Source: Ardenticatenia bacterium (GTDB lineage Bacteria; Chloroflexota; Anaerolineae; Ardenticatenales; Ardenticatenaceae). From it: DNA of 43,130 bases. The translations under genes were made by a program, and so were the position numbers. The stretch covers positions 1-43,130 of the forward strand of contig JAUZRY010000072.1 of assembly GCA_030949995.1 (NCBI GenBank), written 5' to 3'. The notes beneath the pieces were generated by a model. The model was not told where the DNA came from and did not search any database. It saw nothing but the letters and a program-made list of their open reading frames with translations. Shown here one piece after another: positions 1 through 10,475 of the stretch (position 1 is its first letter; every line of letters begins with the position of its first letter).

Positions 1-1
1 G

Positions 2-970
2 GTGGGCTACCGCTTGGCGCATTACGCACAAGACCTCCTGGCCGACTGGGAGCACCTGCGCCGCGTGCGCGCGGATGTGCGGGGCAAGGGGTTCAAGGGC
101 GCCGTGGGCACTTCGGCCTCCTACGCCGAGCTCCTGCGGGGAACGGGCGTGAGCCCGAAGGAGTTGGAGGCCCGCGTGATGGTGCGCCTAGGCCTCAAAG
201 CGTTCCCGGTAACCACCCAGACCTATCCTCGTCGGCAGGATTGGGTCGTGGTCAATGCCCTGGCCGGCCTGGCCATTCCCCTCTACCGGCTGGCCTTTGA
301 CGTGCGCCTTCTCCAGTCGCCTCCCTTTGGCGAGTGGCAGGAACCCTTCGGCGCGCGTCAGGTGGGCTCTTCGGCCATGCCCTTCAAACGGAACCCCATC
401 GTGGCCGAAAACGTGAACAGCCTGGCCCGCTTTCTGGCCGCACTGCCCCGCGTGCTCTGGGACAACGCTGCCCACTCCCTCCTGGAGCGCACATTGGACG
501 ATTCGGGCAACCGGCGCCTTGTGCTGCCCGAGGCCTTCCTGGCCGCCGACGAGCTGTTGCAGCGCGTCCACCGACTGGTTGAGGGCCTGCACCTCAACGC
601 CCCGGCCATCCGGCGCCAGGTGGAGCGCTACGGCACCTTTGCGGCCACCGAACGGGTGCTGATGGAGGCCGTGCGGGCCGGCGGTGACCGGCAAGAACTC
701 CACGAGGTGATCCGTGAGCAGAGCATGGCCGCGTGGCGGGCCGTGCAGGCCGGACAGCCCAACCCACTGCGCGACGCCCTGGCGGCCGACGAGCGCATTA
801 CGCGCTTCGTGCCGGCCGAGCGTGTTCGCGCCCTGCTCGTGGCTGACCAGTACGTGGGCGACGCCCCCGAGCGGGCCCGCGAGCTGGCTGAACGGATCCG
901 TCGTGCCTTGGCCCTCAACGGGGAAGGCGGGCCGCCGGCAACAGGGACAGAAGGTGGAGGGGCCCCGTGA
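2..970 (+). CDS. purB: Adenylosuccinate lyase, C-terminal part (5' end outside window)
   Basis: Adenylosuccinate lyase acts twice in purine synthesis: it releases fumarate from SAICAR and from adenylosuccinate. About 322 residues are visible; the N-terminal domain lies upstream of the window. The fumarase/aspartase superfamily signature SSAMPFKRNP is at visible residues 123-132, on the flexible loop that carries the catalytic serine in this family. The segment just after it (NPIVAENVNSLARF, then the LLERTLDDSGNRR stretch) also matches adenylosuccinate lyase rather than fumarase or argininosuccinate lyase. The stop codon overlaps the GTG of the next small ORF (GTGA), which suggests translational coupling. 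The reading frame is intact. Confidence 0.93.
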   Translation: MGYRLAHYAQDLLADWEHLRRVRADVRGKGFKGAVGTSASYAELLRGTGVSPKELEARVMVRLGLKAFPVTTQTYPRRQDWVVVNALAGLAIPLYRLAFDVRLLQSPPFGEWQEPFGARQVGSSAMPFKRNPIVAENVNSLARFLAALPRVLWDNAAHSLLERTLDDSGNRRLVLPEAFLAADELLQRVHRLVEGLHLNAPAIRRQVERYGTFAATERVLMEAVRAGGDRQELHEVIREQSMAAWRAVQAGQPNPLRDALAADERITRFVPAERVRALLVADQYVGDAPERARELAERIRRALALNGEGGPPATGTEGGGAP

Positions 971-1095
971 GCCCAAAAGAGCCGTCTCACGTGCCCGGGG
1001 ACGTGGACCACGACGAGGACGACCTGGTGCTTGACCCCAAGTTGAGGCTGCTGGCGCAGCTCATGCTGGCCCAGCCCGAGAGGAGATCAACGTGA
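967..1095 (+). CDS. Small acidic ORF, 42 aa, unknown
   Basis: A 43-codon frame starts at a GTG that overlaps the purB stop by four bases and ends in TGA. The product is strongly acidic at its N-terminal half (a run rich in Asp and Glu) and ends in a short hydrophobic/basic segment (LRLLAQLMLAQ). No family is recognised. The overlap with purB and codon use like the neighbours favour a real gene, but the short length makes it uncertain. After it, the strand changes to the convergent niaR gene. Confidence 0.35.
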   Translation: MSPKEPSHVPGDVDHDEDDLVLDPKLRLLAQLMLAQPERRST

Positions 1096-1150
1096 TGGTG
1101 TGGGCCCACGTGACGCCCCTCAGGGGAGAGGAGGCCGCCCGAACGTCGGG

Positions 1151-1680
1151 TCACTCGAGCAAATAGCCTCGCGCTCGTAGGGCCTCCCGCGCCCGCTCCA
1201 AGGACTCCGGCGTGCGGGCTTCCAGCGTGTGGAGGTGCAGTCCGTCGGTCAGTTCGCTGAGCAGGTGGGCCCTCGTGGCGCGCAAGTGGCCCATGAATTG
1301 GGCCACATCGGCCCGGGAGGCAATGTGCAACATGCCGCGCAGTTCGCCGTAAATGGGGTGTTCCACGATCACGTCCACCACTTCCACGCCAGCGTCCACC
1401 AGGGCCAGCAGCTCATCTTCGGTTTGGTCTGGTGTGTGGCGCACGGCCACCACAGTGCGGCGTGTGGAAGGCGCTGTGCGGTAGAGGAAATAGCCCCTGG
1501 GGCTGGCGAAGATTCGTGGCCAGCCGCCCGCAGAATGGCCACGTCCTGGACAATGACCTGGCGGCTCACGCCCAACGTCTTGGCCAACTGGGTGCCGGTG
1601 ATGGGGTGGTGGGCTGCTGCTAAGATCTCCAACAGGCGTTGCCGGCGTGCTTCAGCCGGAAGTGGCGACGGGTTCGGCAC
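1151..1680 (-). CDS. niaR: NiaR-type repressor of NAD biosynthesis (HTH + 3H domain), frameshifted
   Basis: NiaR represses NAD/niacin genes when nicotinic acid binds its 3H domain. The N-terminal part (from 1680) is an HTH_11 winged helix: about 50 residues with QLAKTLGVSRQVIVQDVAIL as the helix-turn-helix. The C-terminal part (to 1151) is a 3H domain with its histidine motifs RHTPDQTE, VEHPIYGEL and DGLHLHTLEA. The two halves are in different frames. Adding one T to the TT at 1513-1514 restores a continuous protein of about 175 aa (GHEIFASPRGYFLYRT across the junction), the usual NiaR length. The start overlaps the nadB stop by 29 bp, so it is the last gene of the nadC-nadA-nadB-niaR operon. 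The break is probably a homopolymer sequencing error. Confidence 0.85.
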
Positions 1681-3199
1681 GGAAGTGACACCCCCTGCTG
1701 TTCGGATTTTCCAGGGCGGCTTGGGTGACGAGGATGGCCACCTGGAGCATGTTGCGCAGGCCGACCAGACCGTCGTCAGGAACCCCGTGACGATACGCAG
1801 CTTCTACGTCGGGGCGGAGCTGGTGGAAGATCGCCAGGGCCTCTTCAAGCCCAGCCCGCGACCGCACCAACCCCACCTGTGCCCACATGGTACGCCGAAT
1901 GAGCGCTGTGTGCAAATCCACGAACCCTTCCGGAGGTGGCTGAGTCCCCGTGGGCACAGGCGGCATGAGGGCCTCGTCCGAGGGGATGGCGCCTGTCCAC
2001 GTCCGACTAATGTGATCGGCCACACGGGTGCCCCATACCACACCTTCCAGCAGGGACGTGCTGGCCAGCCGGTTGGCCCCGTGGAGCCCGGTACAGGCCA
2101 CTTCGCCAACGGCGTAGAGGCCGCGCACAGTGGTACGCCCCCACTCGTCACACAGGACGCCCCCGCACGTGTAGTGGGCCGCCGGAGCAACGGGCACCAG
2201 ATCGCACGTCATGTCCACGCCGTGGCGCAGGCATGTGGCGTACAAGTTGGGAAAGCGGGCCTTGATGGCCTCAGCCGGCATGGCGGAACACACGTCCAAG
2301 TAGACGTGGGGGAGCTGATGTTGGCGCATTTCGTGGAAAATGGCCCGGGCCACCACGTCGCGCGGGGCCAGATCGCCCCACTCGGGGGCGTATCGGCGCA
2401 TGAAGGGGGAGCCGTCGGCGTGCACGAGGCGGGCACCGGCGCCGCGCACGGCCTCGGAGATGAGGAAGGAAGGCGCACCCGGCAAGGCAAAGGCAGTGGG
2501 GTGGAACTGCACGTACTCCAGGTGGGCCACCTGAGCTCCGGCCCGTGCCGCCATGGCCAATCCATCTCCCCGGGCGCCGGCTGGGTTGGTCGTGCGCGCG
2601 AAAATGGCGGCGAACCCGCCGGTGGCCAACACGGTGCGGCCAGCCCAGAAGGCCCGCACCTCTCCCCCATCCCTGTTGAGGGCCACGGCCCCCAGACAAC
2701 GTGGGTGTTTCCTCTCCTCTTTGACGATCAGCTCCAGAGCAGTCCAACCTGGATAGAGGGCGATGTTGGGGTGCGCTCGAAGCTGGGTGATCAGCGCCCG
2801 TTGGATGGCTTGGCCTGTGGCATCGCCTACGTGGAGAATGCGGGCCACTGTGTGTCCTCCCTCTCGCGCGAAGGCCAGCGCTCCGTTGTCACGGTCGAAG
2901 GCGATCCCGGCCCGCTCCACCAGCATGGACTTCACGAGCTTCGGGCCCAGCTCGGCTAACAGAGCAACAGCACGGGGATCGTTCAGCCCGTCGCCAGCCC
3001 GCACGATGTCCTTGGCCAAGAGGTCGGGGGTGTCCCCATAGCCCCGGTAGACGATGCCCCCTTGGGCGTAATAGGTGTTGGACTCATGAGGGTCATCGGC
3101 CCGGGTGAGCACAGCAACCTGAAAGCCGAGATCGGCCAGCCGCAAGGCGGCCACGCTGCCCGCGATCCCACACCCGATCACCACCACATCGGTACACAT
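1652..3199 (-). CDS. nadB: L-aspartate oxidase
   Basis: NadB is a flavoprotein that oxidises L-aspartate to iminoaspartate, the first step of de novo NAD synthesis. It is 515 aa, normal for the family. The N-terminus has the FAD-binding dinucleotide fold VVVIGCGIAGSVAALRLA. The body holds the succinate dehydrogenase/fumarate reductase family segments YAQGGIVYRG, ATGGFAAIF, HPTAFALPG and SEAVRGAGARL, then GGVLCDEWGRTTVRGLYAVGE and GANRLASTSLLEG. The helical C-terminal domain ends in NSRGCHFR, typical of NadB. The start at MCTDVVVIG is chosen because the flavin fold begins immediately there; a longer open frame upstream has no supporting homology. It lies 4 bp after the nadA stop. Confidence 0.95.
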   Translation of the reverse strand: MCTDVVVIGCGIAGSVAALRLADLGFQVAVLTRADDPHESNTYYAQGGIVYRGYGDTPDLLAKDIVRAGDGLNDPRAVALLAELGPKLVKSMLVERAGIAFDRDNGALAFAREGGHTVARILHVGDATGQAIQRALITQLRAHPNIALYPGWTALELIVKEERKHPRCLGAVALNRDGGEVRAFWAGRTVLATGGFAAIFARTTNPAGARGDGLAMAARAGAQVAHLEYVQFHPTAFALPGAPSFLISEAVRGAGARLVHADGSPFMRRYAPEWGDLAPRDVVARAIFHEMRQHQLPHVYLDVCSAMPAEAIKARFPNLYATCLRHGVDMTCDLVPVAPAAHYTCGGVLCDEWGRTTVRGLYAVGEVACTGLHGANRLASTSLLEGVVWGTRVADHISRTWTGAIPSDEALMPPVPTGTQPPPEGFVDLHTALIRRTMWAQVGLVRSRAGLEEALAIFHQLRPDVEAAYRHGVPDDGLVGLRNMLQVAILVTQAALENPNSRGCHFRAEPVATSG

Positions 3200-3203
3200 G
3201 GCC

Positions 3204-4286
<1,083 letters not shown>

Positions 4287-4291
4287 GGTCT

Positions 4292-5197
4292 TCACCTCCC
4301 TGTGTTCACGATTTCGGTCAGCAGAAGGGTGATATCCAGCGCTGGGGGCGAGTGGGTGAGGGCGCCCACGGAAATAAAGTCCACGCCCGTCTCGGCCACG
4401 GCGGCCACGTTGTCGAGGGTGATGCCCCCAGAAGCTTCCAAGGGGACGCGGCCGGCGGTCATGGCCACAGCAGCTCGCAGGGTGGGCACATCCATGTTGT
4501 CCAACAGCACGCGGTCCACGTCCAAAGCCAGGGCCGCGTCCAACTCCTCCAAGGTGCGCACTTCCACCTCCACAGGGTAGCGGTGACCCCATCGAGCCCG
4601 CACGCGGCGCACGGCCTCGGCCAGGCTGCCGGCAGCAGCAATGTGGTTCTCCTTGATAAGCACCATGTCGTGGAGGCCGGCGCGGTGGTTTTGGGCCCCG
4701 CCGAGCCGGACGGCCCATTTGTCGAGGGGGCGCAGGCCGGGAACCGTCTTGCGCGTGTCGAGGATCACGGCCGACGTGTGGGCCACGGCTTCCACGAAGC
4801 GGCGGGTGAGGGTGGCAATACCTGACATGCGCTGGAGGAAGTTGAGGGCCACGCGCTCTCCGGTGAGCAGGGCGTTCACCAGGCCTTCCACAGTGGCCAC
4901 CACCTCCCCAGGGCGCACTGAAGCCCCATCGGGCACCAGCGGGGTGAAGATCACGCGCGCGTCCACAAGGGTGAAGGTGGCGCGGGCTACGGCTAAGCCC
5001 GCGATCACGCCGTGGGCCTTGACCACGATGTGCCCCCGTGCAGTGCACGGTTCGGTGATCACGGCCGACGTCGTCACGTCGCCTGGCCCGATGTCCTCGT
5101 CTAAGGCGCGCCGGATGGTCTCAATCGCGGCGTGCGCCTGGTCCTGTGGCAGGCCGGGAAACAAGGAATCTACCTGTATGCGGGCTGTTGAGCTCAT
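4292..5197 (-). CDS. nadC: Nicotinate-nucleotide pyrophosphorylase (carboxylating)
   Basis: NadC (quinolinate phosphoribosyltransferase) converts quinolinate and PRPP to nicotinate mononucleotide. The 301-aa product has the N-terminal LDEDIGPGDVTTSAVI, then ALNFLQRMSGIATLTRRFVE, DTRKTVPGLRPLDKWAVRLG (quinolinate/PRPP-binding residues), LIKENHIAAAGS, VEVEVRTLEELDAAL, LLDNMD, LEASGGITLDNV and DFISVGALTHS, all in the family order. Start at 5197 (MSSTARIQ) gives the normal length; 22 more codons are open upstream, but that stretch overlaps the promoter. It is the first gene of the NAD operon. There is no obvious Shine-Dalgarno sequence in front of this ATG, unlike nadA. Confidence 0.95.
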   Translation of the reverse strand: MSSTARIQVDSLFPGLPQDQAHAAIETIRRALDEDIGPGDVTTSAVITEPCTARGHIVVKAHGVIAGLAVARATFTLVDARVIFTPLVPDGASVRPGEVVATVEGLVNALLTGERVALNFLQRMSGIATLTRRFVEAVAHTSAVILDTRKTVPGLRPLDKWAVRLGGAQNHRAGLHDMVLIKENHIAAAGSLAEAVRRVRARWGHRYPVEVEVRTLEELDAALALDVDRVLLDNMDVPTLRAAVAMTAGRVPLEASGGITLDNVAAVAETGVDFISVGALTHSPPALDITLLLTEIVNTGR

Positions 5198-5235
5198 GGC
5201 AAGGGCTACTTGGGCGAAGGAGTGTTGGTGGCTCC

Positions 5236-5277
5236 ATCTTACCACACAATTCTGTCTTGTCAATTGTCATGACAATT
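5236..5277 (-). promoter_or_regulatory. nad operon promoter with candidate NiaR operator
   Basis: On the minus strand TTGACA (5263-5258), a 16-bp spacer and TAAGAT (5241-5236) form a good sigma-70-like promoter about 30 nt upstream of nadC. A perfect 16-bp palindrome, AATTGTCATGACAATT, occupies 5262-5277 and touches the upstream edge of the -35 box. Inference: this is the operator through which the NiaR protein encoded at the end of the operon represses it. The palindrome itself is seen directly; the assignment to NiaR rests on context. Confidence 0.65.
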
Positions 5278-5327
5278 CTGGTGGCGTTGGTGCCAAGGCC
5301 GAGGCGGCGGATGTCATGATCCCGGAT

Positions 5328-5356
5328 TTGCGGACTTCGGCGAGATCACGTACACT
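5328..5356 (+). promoter_or_regulatory. Possible fabF promoter
   Basis: TTGCGG (5328-5333), a 17-bp spacer and TACACT (5351-5356) lie 70 bp upstream of the fabF start. The -10 hexamer is the same as the one inferred for nosZ. The -35 hexamer is weak, so this is tentative. Confidence 0.3.
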
Positions 5357-5425
5357 AGATGCCGATCCGCGCTTCGACTCTGGATCACGTCCTCACATCT
5401 GTGGCCTCGTGAAGTGGAGGGAAGT

Positions 5426-6711
5426 GTGACCACACAGGATGGGCGTCCGCGAGTCGTCGTGACCGGCTTGGGAGCTGTCACCCCTTTGGGCATAGGTGTG
5501 CAGGCGTTCTGGGACGGCTTGATCAGGGGACGCTCGGGCATTCACCGCCTCAATCACTTTGACATCTCCAACTGGCCTGTCCAGATTGGCGGGTACATTG
5601 ATGGGTTTGATCCCACGGTGTACATGCCCGTGAAGGTGGCCCGGCGCACGGCCCGCTTCGTGCAGTTGGCCATTGCGGCTGCCGATGAGGCGTTGGCCGA
5701 CGCGGACTTGGACCTCTCGAAATTCGATCCCACGCGCGTGGGCGTGGAGATGGGCAACGCGGTGGGCGATCTGGACACCATTACTCGCGAACACGAGGTG
5801 ATGCTCCGGCGAGGACCCCGCCGCATTGTTCCCTACGCTGGCCCCAGCGTGCTGGTCAACATGGGAGCGTGTCAACTCGCCATCCGCTACGGGGTTCGAG
5901 GGCCGGTGGGCTCGCCGGTGGCCGCATGTGCCACCGGTCTCTACGCCGTGGGCGATGCGGTGCGCCGCATCCAGCGGGGTGAAGCGGACATCATCATTGC
6001 CGGCTCTACCGAGGCCCTGGTGACGCCCATTGCCGTGGCAGCCTTCTGGCGCCTTCAGGCCCTCAGCACGCGCAACAACGAGCCCGAGCGGGCGTGTCGT
6101 CCCTTCGACAAGGACCGGGACGGCACGGTGATGTCCGAGGGCGCTGCCGTGCTCATCCTAGAGCGGGAAGATGTGGCCCTGGCCCGGGGGGCACGCATTT
6201 ACGGTGAGGTGATTGGGTATGGCATTTCGGCCGACGCTTATCACTTAGTGGCTCCCGATCCCCAAGGTGGCGGTCCGCTCGCGCCATGCGTCTGGCTCTC
6301 GAGGAGGCGGGCATAGCCCCCGAGGAGGTGAACTGGATTTCTGCTCACGGCACGGCGACGCCCCTGAACGATATCTCTGAGACCTTGGCGATTAAACAGG
6401 TGTTTGGCGAGGCGGCCTACAGCGTGCCCATCAGCAGCATCAAGAGCATGATCGGCCACACCTTGGGGGCGGCGGGCGCCGTGAGCCTGGTGGCCAACTT
6501 GAAGGCTATTGAGACGGGCACTATTCCTCCCACCATCAATTTGGATCAGCCCGATCCTCAATGTGACCTCGACTACGTGCCCAACGTGGCCCGCCGCAGG
6601 CCCGTTCGGGTGGCCATGAGCAACGCCTTTGGCTTTGGCGGGCAGAACGCATGTGTAGTCGTCCGAGACTATGAACCTGCGCAGCGTGGCAACGATGAAC
6701 GGACAACATAA
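5426..6711 (+). CDS. fabF: 3-oxoacyl-ACP synthase II, frameshifted
   Basis: FabF elongates acyl-ACP with malonyl-ACP in fatty acid synthesis. The first part (to about 6280) begins [14 protein letters not shown] and contains the active-site cysteine in [13 protein letters not shown] and the [19 protein letters not shown] segment. The second part, in another frame from about 6283, supplies both catalytic histidines ([12 protein letters not shown] and [11 protein letters not shown]) and the C-terminal [10 protein letters not shown]. One base is missing between about 6270 and 6282; restoring it joins PDPQGGG to [13 protein letters not shown] and gives a normal protein of about 428 aa. GTG 5426 is chosen as the start because GGAGG sits 5 bp upstream. 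The break is probably an assembly error, not decay. Confidence 0.9.
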
Positions 6712-7108
6712 CGGGGCGGATGTCAGGACGTTCTTGGCGCGCGCGGCGCGCTGGCTTTTCGGTCAGCCGGACCTTCAGTGGATGGTGTTGCCCCCATACG
6801 ACATTCCCGGCATTGCCGTGATTGGGTGTGTGGTGGTTGAAAACGTGGGCCGAGGGGTGGCGCGCAACGTGAAGATTGAGCTCCAATTCCCCCCCGAGTC
6901 AGCCCACATCATGCACCACGTCCAAGTGGTGAGCGAGGATCCCTACATCCTTCGCGGCGGGGGCGAACGCCACTCCTTCATGACATTACGGCTGCGCGAG
7001 ATGCAGCCCGGCAACACGGTGGTGGTCTACTTCAGCAGCCACGAGGTGGTCATTCCCCACGTCAAGGTGAGCCACTTTCCCAAGGTGCCCGTCCAGCGAA
7101 TGCGCTGA
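6695..7108 (+). CDS. Hypothetical protein, beta-rich (CARDB/Ig-like?)
   Basis: The product is about 137 aa with no signal peptide or membrane segment. The centre ([20 protein letters not shown], then [20 protein letters not shown]) alternates hydrophobic and polar residues like a beta-sandwich; the '[11 protein letters not shown]' pattern recalls CARDB-type adhesion folds, but that is only a resemblance. The N-terminus ([12 protein letters not shown]) is helical. The start overlaps the fabF stop by 17 bp; an in-frame ATG eight codons earlier is also possible. Function unknown. The strand switches after it. Confidence 0.6.
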   Translation: MNGQHNGADVRTFLARAARWLFGQPDLQWMVLPPYDIPGIAVIGCVVVENVGRGVARNVKIELQFPPESAHIMHHVQVVSEDPYILRGGGERHSFMTLRLREMQPGNTVVVYFSSHEVVIPHVKVSHFPKVPVQRMR

Positions 7109-7264
7109 TGGATCTCCACCACGCCAGCAGTGCTTGGGCGCGATGACCTCTGACCAGGCGAAGGCCGACAGCACGGTTCGCCGCCAAGGTGAGGTGTGTG
7201 CTCACTTGGCACTTGGGGCTGAGGCCACGGGAGCCACCGAAGGATGAAGGGGAAGAGGGGGGGC

Positions 7265-7651
7265 TTACCTGCCCTCTTCGTGGTCCAAGGGGCCAACAGC
7301 CGTGCTCCACATTTCGATGTGCTCCAGCACGTTGTCAATGGCCGTGAGCACCAGCGCGACGTGCCAAAATGTGCCCTGTTGGTCGTGCCAACCTTCCCTT
7401 TCGGGGTAACGGTCTCGGAATCGCTCCGTGCGATCGCGCCATTGCCGGAGAACGGTCTCCGGATCCCCTGGCTCGGCCAGCACTCGTCGGATGAGGCGAG
7501 CTTCGGTCTCCCAGAGAGCGGTCAAGTCATCTTCCAGCGGTGGCCGGGATGCCTCACCAGCACCCCGCCGCAGGATGCCACCGGCCGTGAGGCTCACCAG
7601 CGTCTCGAGGCGCCGGCGCAGGAGCGTGCGCGTGTTGGTGACTTCGGTCAT
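7265..7651 (-). CDS. Hypothetical helical protein downstream of recR
   Basis: A 128-aa soluble protein rich in charged helices (EDDLTALWETEARLIRRVLAE; LRQWRDRTERFRDRYPERE) and ending in a conserved-looking HVALVLTAIDNVLEHIEMW segment. No motif or family is recognised. Its start overlaps the recR stop by 4 bp, so it is probably translated as the last gene of a dnaX-ybaB-recR operon. Convergent with the gene ending at 7108. Confidence 0.6.
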   Translation of the reverse strand: MTEVTNTRTLLRRRLETLVSLTAGGILRRGAGEASRPPLEDDLTALWETEARLIRRVLAEPGDPETVLRQWRDRTERFRDRYPEREGWHDQQGTFWHVALVLTAIDNVLEHIEMWSTAVGPLDHEEGR

Positions 7652-8263
7652 TGCACCTCAGACCTCCCCTCCAGGGCGCGGACCAGCGTCATCTCGTCGG
7701 CGTATTCCAGGTCACCGCCCATGGGCAGGCCACGGGCCAGGCGGGTCACGCGGACGGGTCGGTGGCCAATCTGGCGCACGATGTAGGTGGCCGTTGTTTC
7801 TCCCTCCAAGTTGGGATTCGTGGCCAAGATCACCTCCCGGATCGGCTCCCGGTCAAGGCGGGCTATAAGCTGGGCGATGCGCAAGTCCTGGGGCAAGATG
7901 CCCTCAACAGGCGAGATGGCACCGTGGAGCACGTGGTAGAGACCTTGATACGCGCCCGTTCGTTCGATGGCCACCACGTCCAAGGGAGCTTCGACCACAC
8001 AGATCACACTCTGATCCCGGCTCTCATCGCGGCAAATGGAGCACGGGCTCGACTCGGCGATGTGGCAGCACCGCTCACATTCCACCAGGCCCAGCTTGAG
8101 GGCCCGCACAGCTTCGGCCAGGGGCGTTCACCTGCTCGTCCGGGGCTCTGAGCAGGTAGAAGGTGAGGCGCGAGGCCGTCTTGGGCCCAATGCCGGGGAG
8201 CTTGGAGAACTCATCGATCAGCCGGGCCACGGAGGGGGGCAGGGCCAACGTGGAGCCGTTCAT
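7648..8263 (-). CDS. recR: Recombination mediator RecR, frameshifted
   Basis: RecR works with RecF/RecO to load RecA on gapped DNA. The N-terminal part (from 8263) has the helix-hairpin-helix [21 protein letters not shown]. The rest, in another frame, has a four-cysteine zinc finger (CERC...CSIC), the TOPRIM domain ([35 protein letters not shown]) and the C-terminal [19 protein letters not shown] run of four G at 8121-8124 should be three: removing one joins DEQVNA to [12 protein letters not shown] and gives about 204 aa, the usual length. Genes dnaX-ybaB-recR are a classic conserved bacterial cluster, which supports the assignment. Confidence 0.9.
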
Positions 8264-8266
8264 GGC

Positions 8267-8671
8267 TCATCTGCCCAGGAGCCCACCCAAGCCGCTCCCC
8301 TCGATGAGGGTGGTGAAGGGAGCCATGCGCGCTTCGGTCACAGCTCGCGCCTTGGCCAAGGCCTCGTTGAAAGCGGCCACAAGAAGGTCTTGGAGCATCT
8401 CCACGTCCTCTGGATCGACAACTTCGGGGTCGATCTCGACGCTGACAACCTCCTGGGCCGCGGTCATGCGCACGGTGACCACGCCGCCCCCCACGCTCAC
8501 CTCGATAATCTCCTCCTTGAGGGCCTCTTGGGCAGCGAGCATCTCTTCCTGGAGCTTTTGCACCTGGGCGAGGAGTTGAGAAGGATTGAAGCCGGGCATG
8601 CCCCCGACAGGGAGGGCACCTTCGGGGTTGCCGGCACCGGTGCGGCGGACTTTCTTCTTGCGTTTGGCCAC
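8267..8671 (-). CDS. YbaB/EbfC family nucleoid-associated protein
   Basis: YbaB/EbfC proteins are small dimeric DNA-binding proteins found between dnaX and recR in many bacteria, exactly as here. The core runs from MPGFNPSQLLAQVQKLQEE through VEIDPEVVDPEDVEMLQDLL to LGGLLGR. The N-terminus carries an unusual basic tail (AKRKKKVRR). The start is debatable: an AGGAGG motif at 8679-8684 fits a GTG at 8671, while an upstream ATG at 8722 overlaps the dnaX stop (ATGA) and would add 17 residues with more lysines. The first is preferred because of its ribosome-binding site. Confidence 0.88.
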   Translation of the reverse strand: MAKRKKKVRRTGAGNPEGALPVGGMPGFNPSQLLAQVQKLQEEMLAAQEALKEEIIEVSVGGGVVTVRMTAAQEVVSVEIDPEVVDPEDVEMLQDLLVAAFNEALAKARAVTEARMAPFTTLIEGSGLGGLLGR

Positions 8672-8718
8672 AGCCATCACCTCCTTGGTCTTCGTGTAGC
8701 CATTGACCTTCTTTTTGC

Positions 8719-10420
8719 TCATTTGTCAACAGATTGGTCGGGGACGCGCACGTCCACGATATGGCCGCCGAGTTGGAGGGCTGCCCGAACCAACGGATCC
8801 TCAGCGGCCTTCTCGAATTTGGTGCGCGCCGGTGAAACATGGTGTTGATCGGGAACCCACCGGCATTCAACGCTCAGGGGGACACCAGCGAATTCCTGAA
8901 GGGCACGCTGGAGCATGCGGCTGGTTTCCGGCTCGGCGACTTTGTCACGGTGGATGGAATAGGTGAAGCCCAGCATCAGGGTATCTTCCTTCAGGGCAAG
9001 GGGGCGGCCGAACTTGAGGCGCACGGCCAGGCGCCGGTGGCCACCTCCCCGGTTCTGAAGCCAAGTGAGGAACTCAGGCCAATGGTGTTGCCACCAGAGC
9101 AGACCATGTCCGGCTTCATCGGTCTCCACGCCGGTCTCCGCCTCGCCTGCGGATGACACCGGGGCAGAGGAGGGCAGGGTAGGGTCAGGCGATGAAGGAG
9201 AACCAGATGATGCCGGGAGCGGGGCCACATGGTGAGATGCCTTCGCAGGAAATGTGGGATGAGTGCTCCCGTCCTGTGGCCGAGAGGGATCAGGCATCGG
9301 TCGTTCAGGCTGTTCCGGGGAGTGAGCCTTGAGCTCAGGGGAAAGGGCCATAACCGCCTCAACAAACGCCAACTCCAGAGGTAACTGGGGCACTGGGCCC
9401 AGTTTCAGCTCGGCGACAGCCGCGTTGAAGGCGCGAATGGCGGGGGCCAGTGCCTGGGGGCTCAGGCCAGCGGCCTGACGGCGCAGGACAGTTTCCAACT
9501 CCGCGGGCAGCCCGAGGTGACCGTGGCTGCCCGCGGCCACGAGAAGTAGGGCGCGCAGGTGATCCAGCACAGCCACGAGAAGTTGACGCACATCCGCTCC
9601 CCGGTCCACGGCCGTGTTGATGAGCTTCAACCCTTGCCCGATCTCCTGACTCAACATGGCATCCACAAGAGAAGCCACCAGCTCGGCGTCGGGCAAGCCC
9701 AACACGTCGCGCACCAGTTCGGCCGTGACACGGTCTCCGCCGGAGGCCAACACTTGGTCCAGAATGCTGAGGGCATCCCGCAAGCTGCCGGTTGCTTGGC
9801 GGGCAATCATCTCCAAGGCCGTCCGTTCGTACGCGACTCCTTCGGCGCGGAGCACCCGGCCCAAATGTGCCGCAATTTTGTCAGGAGGAATGCGGTGAAA
9901 GTCGAAACGCTGGCAGCGGCTGAGCACTGTCGCCGGCACTTTGTGGACTTCGGTTGTGGCCAGGATGAAGATCACGTGGGGCGGAGGCTCCTCCAGCGTC
10001 TTCAACAGGGCGTTGAAGGCGCTCGTGGAAAGCATGTGCACTTCGTCAATAATGTACACCTTGTATCGGCCCTCGGTGGGGGCGAATCCCACCTTCTCCC
10101 GCAAGTCACGCACATCGTCCACGCTCGTGTTGCTGGCCGCATCAATCTCGATGAGGTCCATGGCCGTGCCCAGCAATGGCGCGGCAGAGGTGGCATTGGT
10201 TACAGGGGCGTTCTCCGACCGGCGCCAAACAGTTCACCGCCTTGGCCAAGATGCGGGCGGTGGACGTTTTACCTGTACCCCGCGGACCGGTGAACAGGTA
10301 AGCGTGGCGCACACGGCTGGCCAGCAAGGCGTTCTTCAGTGTGCGGGTCACGTGCTCTTGGCCCACGATTTCGTCGAATGTCTGTGAGCGCCACTTTCGG
10401 TAGAGGGCTTGGGTTCCCAT
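8719..10420 (-). CDS. dnaX: DNA polymerase III subunit gamma/tau, frameshifted
   Basis: DnaX is the clamp-loader ATPase. From 10420: [18 protein letters not shown], Walker [14 protein letters not shown] and the zinc-binding cysteines CNQCHLC. In a second frame: [20 protein letters not shown], Walker [11 protein letters not shown], the SRC motif [10 protein letters not shown], domain III, then a low-complexity Pro/Ser linker and a C-terminal tau-like domain ending near 8719. The frames part at about 10177-10183, where one extra base explains the break (CRALLGTAMD restored). This lies about 80 codons from the start, far from where programmed tau/gamma frameshifts occur, so it is more likely an error. 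GAGGAG precedes the ATG. Confidence 0.9.
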
Positions 10421-10475
10421 ATGTTGAACTCCTCATTGCCGTCTCTGGCACAGCACGTTGCCAAGAGCGCCCTCT

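Noticed and set aside
1092-1166. A 24-codon ORF overlapping the small ORF after purB
   Set aside because: Too short, overlaps the niaR 3' end, and has no supporting feature.
1229-2959. A 576-codon plus-strand frame opposite nadB and niaR
   Set aside because: It is antisense to nadB and niaR, with no recognisable domain.
7109-7264. Possible tRNA or terminator in the gap between convergent genes
   Set aside because: No cloverleaf, CCA end or clear stem-loop with U-tract could be found by eye.
10142-10420. dnaX frame change as a programmed frameshift making gamma and tau
   Set aside because: The change is about 80 codons into the gene, inside the ATPase, and no slippery A-run or hairpin is seen. 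Programmed sites lie after domain III. A single extra base explains it better.
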